Shown: positions 17,524 through 26,143 of the stretch, one piece after another
Numbering within the stretch: position 1 is the first letter of the stretch
Layout: every line of letters starts with the position of its first letter
NCBI RefSeq assembly: GCF_017301335.1
Contig: NZ_CP071247.1
Location: forward strand, 62,001-126,000
Source: Marinobacter salinisoli
GTDB taxonomy: Bacteria > Pseudomonadota > Gammaproteobacteria > Pseudomonadales > Oleiphilaceae
Length of the DNA stretch: 64,000 nt
Direction of reading: 5' to 3'
Made by a program: the position numbers and the translations under genes
The notes under the pieces: model-generated
Database searches by the model: none
Seen by the model: only the letters and a program-made list of their open reading frames with translations
What the model was told of the DNA's origin: nothing

Positions 17524-18186
17524 ATGACTCGCTTCAAGCTGGCTTCTGTGGCCATTGGCGGAACGGTTGTGATTGCCGCAGCGGCTGCGATCTGGATTTA
17601 CACGACCGATACGCCGAACCTTGCGGAACAGGCTCCTGCCCCGAAGCCTGGAGTCATCGCTATTCCACAGGCAGTGGCCCCGGACGACCCGGCGATCACG
17701 CTAGAGCAGCAGCAACTCCTGCAAGCCCCGGAAACACTCACCTTTGCCCGACAACTGGAGTTTCAGGGTGACGTGCGGGCATTCTTCCAGCAGGCCGACC
17801 GCCTGACCATGGAAGAACTAACGGCCCAGGCCGCCGCCTTGAAAGCACAACTGACAGACTACGAGGAAGCCGATCAGGTCACCGCCGCAGAGGCCCTGCT
17901 CGTGCGTATCGCCATCGCCAAGCTGGAATACCCGGATGAAGCCGAACAGAAGGCCGCCGCTGAAGCGCTGATTGAGCATTACCAGGCCGAGTCCGACGCT
18001 CGCCATCAAGCCTGGCTGGCCGAGCCCAAGCCCCGGTTTGAGGCCTATAAACGGCAGGAAAAGCAGATCGTCGAGGAAGTGATGGGGATGCAGAGCATCC
18101 CTGGTGGTCTGGATCGCAGCGAGTATCTGCGCCAGCGATTACAGCAAGCCCGCATCGCCGCCGAGAACAGCAGCGGCACCCGGTAA
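17524..18186 (+). CDS. Membrane-anchored helical periplasmic protein (possible esterase foldase)
   Basis: 220 residues. One N-terminal transmembrane anchor at about residues 7-26, an Ala/Pro-rich linker, then an almost entirely alpha-helical body rich in Gln, Glu and Ala. The architecture (anchor, Ala/Pro linker, helical body rich in Q and R) is like lipase-specific foldases (Lif), but the protein is shorter than the usual ~340 residues and the RxxFDY motif is not seen. It converges on a secreted pectinacetylesterase-like hydrolase, which would suit a chaperone role; this is inference only. The real function is unknown. Confidence 0.55.
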   Translation: MTRFKLASVAIGGTVVIAAAAAIWIYTTDTPNLAEQAPAPKPGVIAIPQAVAPDDPAITLEQQQLLQAPETLTFARQLEFQGDVRAFFQQADRLTMEELTAQAAALKAQLTDYEEADQVTAAEALLVRIAIAKLEYPDEAEQKAAAEALIEHYQAESDARHQAWLAEPKPRFEAYKRQEKQIVEEVMGMQSIPGGLDRSEYLRQRLQQARIAAENSSGTR

Positions 18187-18229
18187 GGTTCACCGGGCAC
18201 CGCTACCGGGTTCTGCTGGCTTACAGCAG
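18178..18229. terminator. Possible bidirectional hairpins between convergent genes
   Basis: ACCCGGTA (18178-18185) and TACCGGGT (18204-18211) form a perfect 8-bp stem; CTGCTG and CAGCAG (18213-18229) form a second hairpin covering the stop of the minus-strand esterase. Neither has a T-tract. Confidence 0.3.
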
Positions 18230-19618
18230 TCCGTCTAACAGGGAATACAGCAAGTTAAACGGCTTGTTGTAGTCAATCTGCTGGTCTTGCTCAGAGGCCT
18301 GCATGACCGCCCCGCTGCCCTCCAGCACGTTGTCCACGAAGTCATCGAGTTCCAGGTTGGCTTCCTGAATATCCGAATTGGCAAACTCGATGATGGTGGT
18401 GCAGTGGCTCTCGTTCACATCACGGAACCAGGGCAGGAAGTAGCCAAAGTTATCCAGGTTGGACAGGGTGTTTTTCAGGCGGTTGGTGTCTTGATACCAG
18501 CGTTCGTGGAGCAAGGCTTCTTTAGTGGCCTGATCCGGCGCATTCTCGATTTCCGGGTAAAACCGCTCATAGGAGTAGGAGGAGTAGTTCAGATCCTGCC
18601 AGAAGTGCGTATGCCCCATTCGATCATCCGGTAACTGTGCGGACAGCGCTGCATACAGCGATCCCAGATCGTTCAGGTTCAGCAGCGGCAGGCCCGATTT
18701 CAGATACGCCAGAGGCCCCGATGCGCCATCCAGCCCCCAGGCGATGCGAATAAAGTTCTGCAACAGCACGGAAGGATAAACGTTGGGATCACCATTGACC
18801 GGCGCACTGAACGCGGGCCCGGAATCGTTGATCAGGTAGCCGCGATTGGGCGCCATGTCCCGGCGGAGCGGGTAGTAGTTGGTCAGGCTGCCCAGGCCGC
18901 CGGCGCTGCACCCGGTGGTCAGCATCTGCTTGGGCCGCTGCAGGTTGTCCTTCAGCCAGGACACCACCGCCCGGGTGTTCCGCAAGCCATTGTGATGCCA
19001 GACCAGCGGTTCGGCCTGGCCGGCCGGATCCTCGTACACCGCCACCTTATCGCCCGAATACACATCACCCGTGCAGTAGGGGATGTACACCATGTTCCAG
19101 CCCTGGGTCTTCACTGAGGTCAGCGGGTTCAGCCTGACCACAAACGGGCTGACCAGACTGGCACCGGGGTTGGTGAGGTCCATGTAGTTGTCCGGGATAC
19201 CATCCGGGTTGCGTGCGCCCCGTATGCCCGACTGTCCGGAACAGCTCTCGTAATCCCAGCAGGCACCGCCACCCTCAAGGTACACAATGGTGTTGCTGGT
19301 GCTGGGCACGCGGTTAACAAAGAACTTGTACGGGGAGCCATTACCACAGACGGCACCGGTCTCCGCGGACAGTTGCACGGTTTGCCAGGTGTAGTATTTG
19401 GCCGGCGAAAACCCGTCATTGAAGCCGGACGGATTGGCCAGCAACGGGAAAAGTCCCTCGCGCTGGGCGGGGGTAACCGGGTTGTCTGCCGCCGGCGGTA
19501 CAATCAGGTTTCGGAGTGTTCGCCAAAACCCGTAATCCCCCAGCTCAGCAAACGCAGAACCAGAACACCCTAGCAGTAATGCAAATACTAACAGTTGATT
19601 TTTGAATACCAATTTCAC
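18221..19618 (-). CDS. Secreted pectinacetylesterase (Notum)-family hydrolase
   Basis: 465 residues with a signal peptide (cleavage near residue 24 after GSAFA; a Cys at 18 could alternatively form a lipobox). Family motifs: VYLEGGGACWDYESC as the oxyanion region and TGCSAGGLGSLTNY with the catalytic serine in GCSAGG. Several cysteines suggest disulfides, as expected for an exported enzyme. Members remove O-acyl groups from polysaccharides or, in some bacteria, hydrolyse polyesters or other carboxylesters. It is convergent with the helical anchored protein. The substrate is not inferable. Confidence 0.82.
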   Translation of the reverse strand: MKLVFKNQLLVFALLLGCSGSAFAELGDYGFWRTLRNLIVPPAADNPVTPAQREGLFPLLANPSGFNDGFSPAKYYTWQTVQLSAETGAVCGNGSPYKFFVNRVPSTSNTIVYLEGGGACWDYESCSGQSGIRGARNPDGIPDNYMDLTNPGASLVSPFVVRLNPLTSVKTQGWNMVYIPYCTGDVYSGDKVAVYEDPAGQAEPLVWHHNGLRNTRAVVSWLKDNLQRPKQMLTTGCSAGGLGSLTNYYPLRRDMAPNRGYLINDSGPAFSAPVNGDPNVYPSVLLQNFIRIAWGLDGASGPLAYLKSGLPLLNLNDLGSLYAALSAQLPDDRMGHTHFWQDLNYSSYSYERFYPEIENAPDQATKEALLHERWYQDTNRLKNTLSNLDNFGYFLPWFRDVNESHCTTIIEFANSDIQEANLELDDFVDNVLEGSGAVMQASEQDQQIDYNKPFNLLYSLLDGLL

Positions 19619-19870
19619 TGTTCGTTCTCCGTCATGTTGTTGTTATTGGCAACCGGCAAGAAACAACAACCGATCTGAAGCGAAATTAGACGGGAAAGTG
19701 AGGACGGACCAAGCCGGGGTCTAGAACGGATAGACGTAAAAAAAGGAGGGTAATAGCTTTGAGACAAAAGCTCTAAAATTCATAAGATTAGAGAACGCAT
19801 TCTGAGGAGTAGCTATTGATTTGGCCCGATAAGCCAAACGGCAGAAACCGCTTCGCAGAGCGATAAACCA

Positions 19871-21559
19871 TCATGGCGGACCGATCTCGCAGGCCAGCAC
19901 CAGCGCCCAGAATTCCGAGAAGTCATTCACCACCACATCCGGCTTGTCCGGGTGTTTGTGGGTGCCGGGGAAAATCCGGTTCAGCCAGGGCTGGTCCCAC
20001 TGGGCGCCGTTGAAGAACACGGACGTCATGCCCGCCCGCTTGGCGGCAATCACATCGGTGGTGCTGTCACCCACGTACCAGACGCTCGGATCCGGCGGAT
20101 AATCCAGTTTCTGCACCGCCAGCAGCAACTGATCCGGATGGGGTTTGCGCAGCGGCGTGTCATCGCCGCACACATCGGCATCAAACAAGTGGCTCCAGCC
20201 AGTGCCTTCCACCGCCGCCAGCTCGTGCTCAAAAAACTCCCGGTCCCGGTTGGTGATCACCCCCACCTGCATGTGCAGGCGATGCAACCCTTCCAGCACA
20301 TCCCGCACCTTCGGCTCGAACGCTTTCACCGTGCCGTAGTGGGTGCGGTAGTGGTAATTGAACGCCCGGTGGGCAATCTGCTTGGCTTCCTGATCGTCAC
20401 CGAACAGCACCTCGAAAATATCGGTGCGGGAGATTTTCCGGTCCGCCTTCACCTTCGGGTGCAGCCTGGCATACTCCCGCACGTAAGCCACCAGCCGGGC
20501 GTCTTCCGGGGTCTTACTGTCCTCCGGTGCCACCATGCGATCCATCAAATCCAGCTTGTGGAAATCCGGCAGCATGTCGTCCACCGCGTGGTACATGGCA
20601 TCCAGGGTATCCACCAGGGTGGCGTGCCAGTCGAACAGCACCACCGACGGGCGGATCAATTTGACCAGCGCCGGGTGCCAGTCGGCTTCTATTCTGGGTT
20701 CCGGACGCTCGGGAGGTGGAAACGGTCTGGGGCGCACCTCCGCTGGCGCCTGCAAAAAAGCGCTCGGTTCCCGGCGCTCCAGCAGAGCCAGCAAGTCCAG
20801 TAACTCTTCGAAGCTTTCCACAATCGCCGCCGGCGCATCGCGGGACGAAAACCAGCTGTCGATTCGGGCCTGCTCCCAGCCAGCCCCGTTGTAAAACACA
20901 CCGGCCACGCCGGCCCGGTGGGCCGTCAACATGTCGACGAAACTGTCGCCCACGTACCAGGCCCGGTCGTCCGCCGGCACCCCCAGCTGCTCCAGAACCT
21001 TCAGGATTACCTGAGGGTCCGGCTTGTATTCGGTCACGTCGTCGGCGCATACGGTGGCGTCAAACAGATGCTGCCAGCGCCCCTCGTCGACGGTGCGCAG
21101 CTCCTTATCCAGAAACTCGCGATTGCGGTTGGTGGATACCGCCAGCTTGATGCCCAGCGCCTTGAGCGCCGACAGGTACTCGTAGGCGCCGGGCTGGAAG
21201 GGTTTTACCTGGCCGAAATAACGGCGGTAAGCCGCGTTATAGGCCTTGTGAGCAATTAGCTTGGCGTCCCGATCCTCGCCGAAAATGGCGTTAAAAATAT
21301 CGGTTCTGGACACCCGGCGTTCGGCGAGTATGCGTGGGTGCAGCCGACGGAAAATCCGGATGTAGCGCACCAGGCGGGCGTCATCCTGTGTCAGGCACTG
21401 ATCCTCGGGCAGTAATCGCTCCACCAGGTTCAGCTCTTCCAGCTGAGGCAACATCTCTTCCATGGCACTGAACATGGCGTCGTGGGTATCCACCAGCGTA
21501 CCGTGCCAATCGAAGATCAGCACCGAGGGGGCGGGAAGGGACTCGGTAAATCGGGCCAT
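19871..21559 (-). CDS. Tandem-duplicated HAD-superfamily phosphatase
   Basis: 562 residues from the ATG at 21559, preceded by GGAGG; a longer frame upstream lacks a family match and is rejected. Two homologous HAD domains occupy about residues 10-255 and 303-560. Each has motif I ([10 protein letters not shown] with Asp17, [10 protein letters not shown] with Asp310) and motif IV ([16 protein letters not shown]). In both halves the second catalytic Asp of DxD is replaced by His (His19, His312). Matching blocks such as SRTDIF...FG(E/D)D and TNR(N/D)REF show a tandem duplication. The substrate is unknown. The gene is divergent from the DUF2256/photolyase pair. Confidence 0.85.
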   Translation of the reverse strand: MARFTESLPAPSVLIFDWHGTLVDTHDAMFSAMEEMLPQLEELNLVERLLPEDQCLTQDDARLVRYIRIFRRLHPRILAERRVSRTDIFNAIFGEDRDAKLIAHKAYNAAYRRYFGQVKPFQPGAYEYLSALKALGIKLAVSTNRNREFLDKELRTVDEGRWQHLFDATVCADDVTEYKPDPQVILKVLEQLGVPADDRAWYVGDSFVDMLTAHRAGVAGVFYNGAGWEQARIDSWFSSRDAPAAIVESFEELLDLLALLERREPSAFLQAPAEVRPRPFPPPERPEPRIEADWHPALVKLIRPSVVLFDWHATLVDTLDAMYHAVDDMLPDFHKLDLMDRMVAPEDSKTPEDARLVAYVREYARLHPKVKADRKISRTDIFEVLFGDDQEAKQIAHRAFNYHYRTHYGTVKAFEPKVRDVLEGLHRLHMQVGVITNRDREFFEHELAAVEGTGWSHLFDADVCGDDTPLRKPHPDQLLLAVQKLDYPPDPSVWYVGDSTTDVIAAKRAGMTSVFFNGAQWDQPWLNRIFPGTHKHPDKPDVVVNDFSEFWALVLACEIGPP

Positions 21560-21712
21560 AGACTGCCTCCGTCTGGAACCGGCCGGACTCGTAACAACCT
21601 GTCGGTAAAGATAAACACAGTTGCGCCTCCTTGCACATCCGACCGCCGGGTAATCCCCGGAGCGTCTGGCAACGTACTTGCTGTAACCCGCGTCGAGAAA
21701 CAACGGAGTACC

Positions 21713-21856
21713 GTGCACACCAAACCCCACCTGCCCTCAAAAATCTGCCCCGTCTGCCATCGCCCCTTCCACTGGCGAAAAAAATGGGCCGGGGACTGGG
21801 ACACCGTGCGCTACTGCAGTGAACGGTGCAGGCGCAACCGGAGCCGAGCAAAATGA
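21713..21856 (+). CDS. DUF2256 small zinc-finger-like protein
   Basis: 47 residues from a GTG at 21713 with GGAG just upstream. It carries CPVC near residue 12 and C-x3-C (YCSERCRR) near 38, the four-cysteine pattern of DUF2256 proteins, plus a basic C-terminus. Its stop overlaps the photolyase start by 4 bases (ATGA). DUF2256 genes frequently sit next to photolyase/cryptochrome genes; the function is undefined. Confidence 0.75.
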   Translation: MHTKPHLPSKICPVCHRPFHWRKKWAGDWDTVRYCSERCRRNRSRAK

Positions 21857-23376
21857 CCACTGTCGTCTGGTTCAAACGCGATCTCAGAACCCGTGACCAT
21901 GCCCCCCTCGTGGCCGCTGCGGAACTCGGTGAGCCGGTGCTGCCCGTGTACATCGTCGAGCCCGACTACTGGCAGCAGCCCGACACATCCGCCCGCCAGT
22001 GGGCATTCACCGAAGACGCCCTGACGGACCTGCGCCGGCAGCTGCGGAGCATGGGCAGCGATCTGCTGATACTGACCGGCAACGCCCGTGAGGTTCTCGA
22101 ACGCCTGCACCGGAGCACACCGTTCAGCCGAGTTTTTTGTCACCAGGAAACCGGCGGGCGATGGACATTTGACCGCGACAAAACGGTGATTGGTTGGTGC
22201 CAGGAGCACAACATCGAGTTCCGGGAGTGGCAACCCTACGGCGTGGTTCGCCGCCTCAAAGACAGAGATCTGTGGGACAGGGCGTGGAACACCCTGATGA
22301 AACCAACGCCGTTACCCGCACCCGCGCACCTGCCCCATTGCCCCGAATTCAGGCAGCTGATTCAGCCAGTCGCCGCTCCGGAGATGGCAGACGACTCCCC
22401 CTGCCCGGATCGCCAGGCCGGTGGCAGCCAAAACGCGGACAAGTTGCTGGCATCGTTTCTGGACCGGCGCTGTGTCGGTTACCAGTACAACATCTCCAGC
22501 CCGCTTACGGCCGTGCGGGCCTGCTCCCGGCTCAGCCCGCACCTTGCCTACGGCACCATCAGTTTGAGGGAGGTTTACCAGGCGGCCAAAGCGACGGGCC
22601 AGGACACCAACACCCTGCCCCGGAAAAAGCGCAGCCTCACCAGTTTCCGCTCCCGCCTGCACTGGCATTGCCACTTTATCCAGAAGCTGGAAGACGAACC
22701 GGAACTCGAGTTTCGGGCCATGCACCGGGAGCTTGAACCCCTGAAACGCGCGGGCGACCACTCCGAACGTCTGCAGCGCTGGCAGGAAGGCCAGACCGGC
22801 TGGCCGCTGGTGGACGCCAGCATGAGGGCTTTGCACCACACCGGCTGGAGCAACTTCCGGATGCGGGCTATGCTGATGGCGGTGGCCAGCTACCACCTCT
22901 GGATCCACTGGCGCGCACCGGCGCTTCATCTGGCGCGGCAGTTCACCGACTTCGAACCCGGTATTCACTATCCGCAGGCGCAGATGCAGTCGGGGCTGAC
23001 CGGCATCAACGTCTGGCGCATCTACAATCCGGTGCTGCAGAGCCAGAAGCTGGACGCCGAAGGCGAGTTCATCCGGAGCTGGATACCGGAGCTTCAGGGT
23101 GTGCCAACCGAGTTTATCCACACGCCCTGGCTAATGACGCCGGCACAGAAAGAACGCTATGGCGGCAACACCTACATCGCCCCGGTGTGCGACCACGAAC
23201 AGGCCGCACGGGCGGCTCGCAAGGCCATGGGCGAATTCTATAAAAGTCAGGTTTCCCGGGACGAAACCCAGCGGGTGCTCAAGCGCCACGGCAGCCGCAA
23301 GGGGCCGGCCCAGCGCCGACCCCGCCCCGGGCCGAAAAAGGCCGCCAGCGACGCCCAACTTCCGCTCTTCGACTAG
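21853..23376 (+). CDS. FAD-binding DNA photolyase / cryptochrome
   Basis: 507 residues from the ATG at 21853. N-terminal Rossmann-like antenna domain ([26 protein letters not shown]) and a C-terminal helical FAD domain with [32 protein letters not shown] and [17 protein letters not shown]. The lengthened middle and the C-terminal region match the FAD-binding photolyase group often paired with DUF2256. Presumed role: light-driven repair of pyrimidine dimers or blue-light sensing. Translationally coupled to the DUF2256 gene. This is a second light-dependent repair-type enzyme besides the one at 10.7 kb. The C-terminus is Arg/Lys/Pro-rich. Confidence 0.85.
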   Translation: MTTVVWFKRDLRTRDHAPLVAAAELGEPVLPVYIVEPDYWQQPDTSARQWAFTEDALTDLRRQLRSMGSDLLILTGNAREVLERLHRSTPFSRVFCHQETGGRWTFDRDKTVIGWCQEHNIEFREWQPYGVVRRLKDRDLWDRAWNTLMKPTPLPAPAHLPHCPEFRQLIQPVAAPEMADDSPCPDRQAGGSQNADKLLASFLDRRCVGYQYNISSPLTAVRACSRLSPHLAYGTISLREVYQAAKATGQDTNTLPRKKRSLTSFRSRLHWHCHFIQKLEDEPELEFRAMHRELEPLKRAGDHSERLQRWQEGQTGWPLVDASMRALHHTGWSNFRMRAMLMAVASYHLWIHWRAPALHLARQFTDFEPGIHYPQAQMQSGLTGINVWRIYNPVLQSQKLDAEGEFIRSWIPELQGVPTEFIHTPWLMTPAQKERYGGNTYIAPVCDHEQAARAARKAMGEFYKSQVSRDETQRVLKRHGSRKGPAQRRPRPGPKKAASDAQLPLFD

Positions 23377-23425
23377 CCACCTTGATAGGAAGAGCGCTGG
23401 ACCGGGCCTTGGGCAGCCTGGTCCA

Positions 23426-23947
23426 TCAGTTCCGGTTCATCTGCTGCTGGTGGCGGAACATCTGTTCCATCATCAACTGCATCTGATTCATCCGTTCTTC
23501 CATCATGCTCATGCGCTGATCAACGCTCGGTGGATTACCACCGGACTGCTTTCCGGAGCCTGGCTGACCTTGTTTCTTGCCCTGCCCCTGATTGCCATCC
23601 ATCATGCCCTGACCCTGATTACCACCCATCATGCCGTGGCCCTCGCCAGTACCGCCCATCATGCCGGGCCCCATCATGCCCTTGTGCATCAGTTTCATCT
23701 GCTCTTCCATCGCCTTCCGATGTTCCTGCATCAGGCGCTGCCGCTCGGCTTGAGAACTGGCATCGGGAACCTGTTGCATCATCTGATCCATCCGGGACCA
23801 GTTCTGATGCATTTGCTCCATCTGTTCGGGGCTCATCATCATGCCCGGCCCGTGCCCGGAGGCCGGCCCGTTGCTGCCGTGGCCCAGGGCCCAGGCAGGT
23901 GTCAGTGCCAGCACGCCAATGGCGAGCATTCGTTGCATTGTAAGCAT
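23426..23947 (-). CDS. Methionine-rich exported low-complexity protein
   Basis: 173 residues, ATG with TAAGGAG upstream. Signal peptide ending near residue 22 (TPAWALG). About 32 residues are Met, in clusters such as GPGMMMSPEQMEQMHQ and repeats of the form GHGMMGGNQGQGMMDG, along with His and Gln. Met/His clusters of this kind bind copper or silver in periplasmic proteins. It lies divergently from a CDF-family transporter with an unusual Cys-containing site, which strengthens a metal link. No catalytic motif. The metal assignment is inferred from composition. Confidence 0.7.
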   Translation of the reverse strand: MLTMQRMLAIGVLALTPAWALGHGSNGPASGHGPGMMMSPEQMEQMHQNWSRMDQMMQQVPDASSQAERQRLMQEHRKAMEEQMKLMHKGMMGPGMMGGTGEGHGMMGGNQGQGMMDGNQGQGKKQGQPGSGKQSGGNPPSVDQRMSMMEERMNQMQLMMEQMFRHQQQMNRN

Positions 23948-24156
23948 TGTTAATCTCCTTAACGGGTGACGCTGAACGCTCTTACAACTTAGATCCCGGG
24001 CCGGAAACTGTCACATCAAGCCCGCATGGATATAGCACTCAGTTGATCTGTATCATTTTGAATCGATGCCTGCCACGATGGCCTGATTCCAAACCGCTCC
24101 GGTTTGTTGTTCCTGTGATCGTTGGGGGTTATGGTGCAGGGAGCAGCTGATTGCCA

Positions 24157-24180
24157 GACAACCTTGAGCAACCGGTTGTC
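24157..24180. promoter_or_regulatory. Inverted repeat upstream of CDF transporter
   Basis: GACAACC (24157-24163) and GGTTGTC (24174-24180) are exact 7-bp arms around 10 bases, located 56-79 bases before the transporter start. It could be a metal-regulator operator; no regulator gene is adjacent. Confidence 0.35.
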
Positions 24181-24235
24181 CCTGCAGTAACCACAGAGTC
24201 TTTACCAAGGGAATTACTTTTAACTGGGAGTAATC

Positions 24236-24895
24236 ATGGCCTGTACTTGTTCCGCCCCCGAGCCCCAAGGCCCCGCCCCCGGATTCCGCCGGGCACTGTG
24301 GATCGCCCTCTGGGTAAACCTCGCCATGTTCTTCGTGGAAGGCATCGCCAGCTTCCAGTCCAACTCCGTGTCTTTGCTGGCGGACGCCATCGACTTCTTC
24401 GGTGACAGCGCCAACTACATTCTGTCGCTGAGTGTGCTGTCTATGGGCATGCTCTGGCGCAGCCGGGCTGCGATGGTGAAAGGGCTCACCATGGCCACCT
24501 TTGGCCTGGTGGTGTGGGCACGGGCCCTCTGGCTGGCCAACAGCGGCATCACACCGGAGCCATTAACCATGGGCGCCGTGGGGCTGCTGGCTCTGGTAGC
24601 CAACGTCAGTGTTGCGATCTTGCTGTTCCAGTTCCGGGAGGGGGATTCCGACATGCGTTCGGTGTGGCTGTGCAGCCGCAACGACGCCATCGGCAACATC
24701 GCCGTTATGCTCGCCGCCGTGGGCGTGTTCGGCTCGGGCAGCGCCTGGCCCGATCTGGTGGTAGCCGCAATTATGGGCACCCTGGCCGTCACCGCCGGCG
24801 TCAGCGTGGTTCGCCATGCCCGTGCCGATGCCGCCGAAGCGAAAGCCTGTGCCACAGAGGTGGCTCCGTCCGGGTCGTCCGCCCAGTCCAACTAG
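24236..24895 (+). CDS. Cation diffusion facilitator-like transporter
   Basis: 219 residues with six membrane segments and a CTC motif at residues 3-5. The TM2 metal site is DxxxD (Asp53, Asp57 in SLLADAIDFFGD). In TM5 the usual HxxxD appears as CxxxD (Cys146, Asp150). The C-terminal cytoplasmic domain of classical CDF proteins is missing, the protein ending 25 residues after TM6. This is consistent with a short 'cation transporter' subgroup that exports divalent or soft metals. Divergent from the Met-rich exported protein. Convergent overlap of 4 bases with the AEC transporter. The ion is unknown. Confidence 0.78.
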   Translation: MACTCSAPEPQGPAPGFRRALWIALWVNLAMFFVEGIASFQSNSVSLLADAIDFFGDSANYILSLSVLSMGMLWRSRAAMVKGLTMATFGLVVWARALWLANSGITPEPLTMGAVGLLALVANVSVAILLFQFREGDSDMRSVWLCSRNDAIGNIAVMLAAVGVFGSGSAWPDLVVAAIMGTLAVTAGVSVVRHARADAAEAKACATEVAPSGSSAQSN

Positions 24896-25809
24896 AACGC
24901 CAGCGACACCATCACCGGGATATAAATCAGCGCAAACAGGGTCGACAGCAACACAGTGCCGGCCACCTGCCTGGGATGAGAATCCAGCAAGGTTGCGATG
25001 ACCACCGTGTTCGCCGCAATAGGCGTGATGGAAATCAGGAACAAGGCCTTGTGCACGGCAGGCTCGTACAGCCCCAGTACGTGCACATCCAGCCACCAGA
25101 AAATGATCACCACCAGCGGCCAGCTCACGAACTTGCCCCAGAACGCCAGCGCGGTGAACTGGATGTTGCCCGCCAGCCCCCGGAAGCTGGAAATGCTCAT
25201 GCCGATGATCATCATGCCCAGAATGCTGTAGGCGCCCCGCAGGTTGTCGAACAGCGGCACGAAGGTGTCGGGAATGCCGAAACCGGACAGGTTCAGGGCG
25301 ACGGCCAGAGCAAAGGCATACACTGAGGGCAGCCGGGCCACCCGGAGCAAGGCATCCTTGAAGTCATAGCGCCCGCGCGCCGCCAGATAAAAGCCCACGG
25401 AGGTTTCAAACAGGGTGCACCCGAGCATGCATACGATGTACAGCGCCAGCCCTTCTTCCCCGAACAGCAGCAACGCCACCGGTATCCCGAAGTAACCGGT
25501 ATTGCCGGATCCCACGCACAAGGGAAGCATGCGCTCGCTGCCATCGGACAGAACCGACCGCCCCAGTTTCAGGTGAACAATCGCCAGCAGTGAGGCAATG
25601 CCAAATACCAGAAACGGCAGAAAGATCACTTCCAGGGACAGCGGCGCAGCCATAACACCCGAGAACACCACCGACGGCGTGACGATGTACAGCATAATCC
25701 CGGCGATGTGCTTACCACTGGCCTCCAGAAACCGGCCTGCGATCCAGCCCAATACGACGGTGACATACAAGGGAATGAGCTTGACGAACAAAGCCAGCGC
25801 GGCAGCCAT
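24892..25809 (-). CDS. AEC (auxin efflux carrier) family transporter
   Basis: 305 residues from the ATG at 25809, which has GGAG at 5 bases; the frame is open far upstream through a terminator and is not family-like there. About ten membrane spans, with the family signature ITPIAANTVVIATLLDSHP near the C-terminus and LCVGSGNTGYFGIPVALLLFG in the middle. Relatives carry malate, malonate or other organic anions. A strong minus-strand terminator lies about 115 bases upstream of the start, which may attenuate it. Confidence 0.82.
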   Translation of the reverse strand: MAAALALFVKLIPLYVTVVLGWIAGRFLEASGKHIAGIMLYIVTPSVVFSGVMAAPLSLEVIFLPFLVFGIASLLAIVHLKLGRSVLSDGSERMLPLCVGSGNTGYFGIPVALLLFGEEGLALYIVCMLGCTLFETSVGFYLAARGRYDFKDALLRVARLPSVYAFALAVALNLSGFGIPDTFVPLFDNLRGAYSILGMMIIGMSISSFRGLAGNIQFTALAFWGKFVSWPLVVIIFWWLDVHVLGLYEPAVHKALFLISITPIAANTVVIATLLDSHPRQVAGTVLLSTLFALIYIPVMVSLAF

Positions 25810-25925
25810 GGGTTCTCCGGAACGGCAACAAGGAAAACGCGCAGTGTACCCCGATCCCCGGATGGGCTGCACTGTCTGGCACTGCCCGACCACGCCGCCG
25901 CGCACATGCTCTGCCGATCGCGCAC

Positions 25926-25954
25926 AAAAAAGGCAGCAGGGATTGCCTGCTGCC
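25926..25954 (-). terminator. Rho-independent terminator on minus strand, upstream of AEC gene
   Basis: On the minus strand GGCAGCAGG-CAATC-CCTGCTGCC is a perfect 9-bp stem followed by TTTTTT. It falls in the 334-base divergent interval between the AEC gene and the hemolysin III gene, not after any recognised minus-strand gene. It may end a short untranslated transcript or act as an attenuator of the transporter gene. The rest of this interval shows only the operator at 26111-26126. Confidence 0.7.
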
Positions 25955-26110
25955 AGGGTACGCAACGAACAACGCACAGAGGTCAACGCACTTCGTGTAC
26001 TAAACTGATATACGCGGCTGACAGACAATCGGGTTCACTGTCACCTATTGAAATATTTTACGCTTTGATCAAAGGAACTGACCAACCCTCAGATTACCAA
26101 ACAAACATTT

Positions 26111-26126
26111 GCGTACACCTGTACGC
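26111..26126. promoter_or_regulatory. FabR/DesT-type operator upstream of hemolysin III gene
   Basis: GCGTAC-ACCT-GTACGC is a perfect palindrome with the same half sites and 4-base spacer as the operators at 5081-5118. It ends 17 bases before the start codon at 26144, a position suited to repression. In E. coli the hlyIII homologue yqfA is reported as a FabR target, which agrees. Confidence 0.7.
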
Positions 26127-26143
26127 TCAAGTAGGGTACGCCT

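Noticed and set aside
23560..23680. Tandem DNA repeat in the Met-rich gene taken as a CRISPR-like array
   Set aside because: The repeats are short coding periodicities of GGMM/GQG codons with no spacers.
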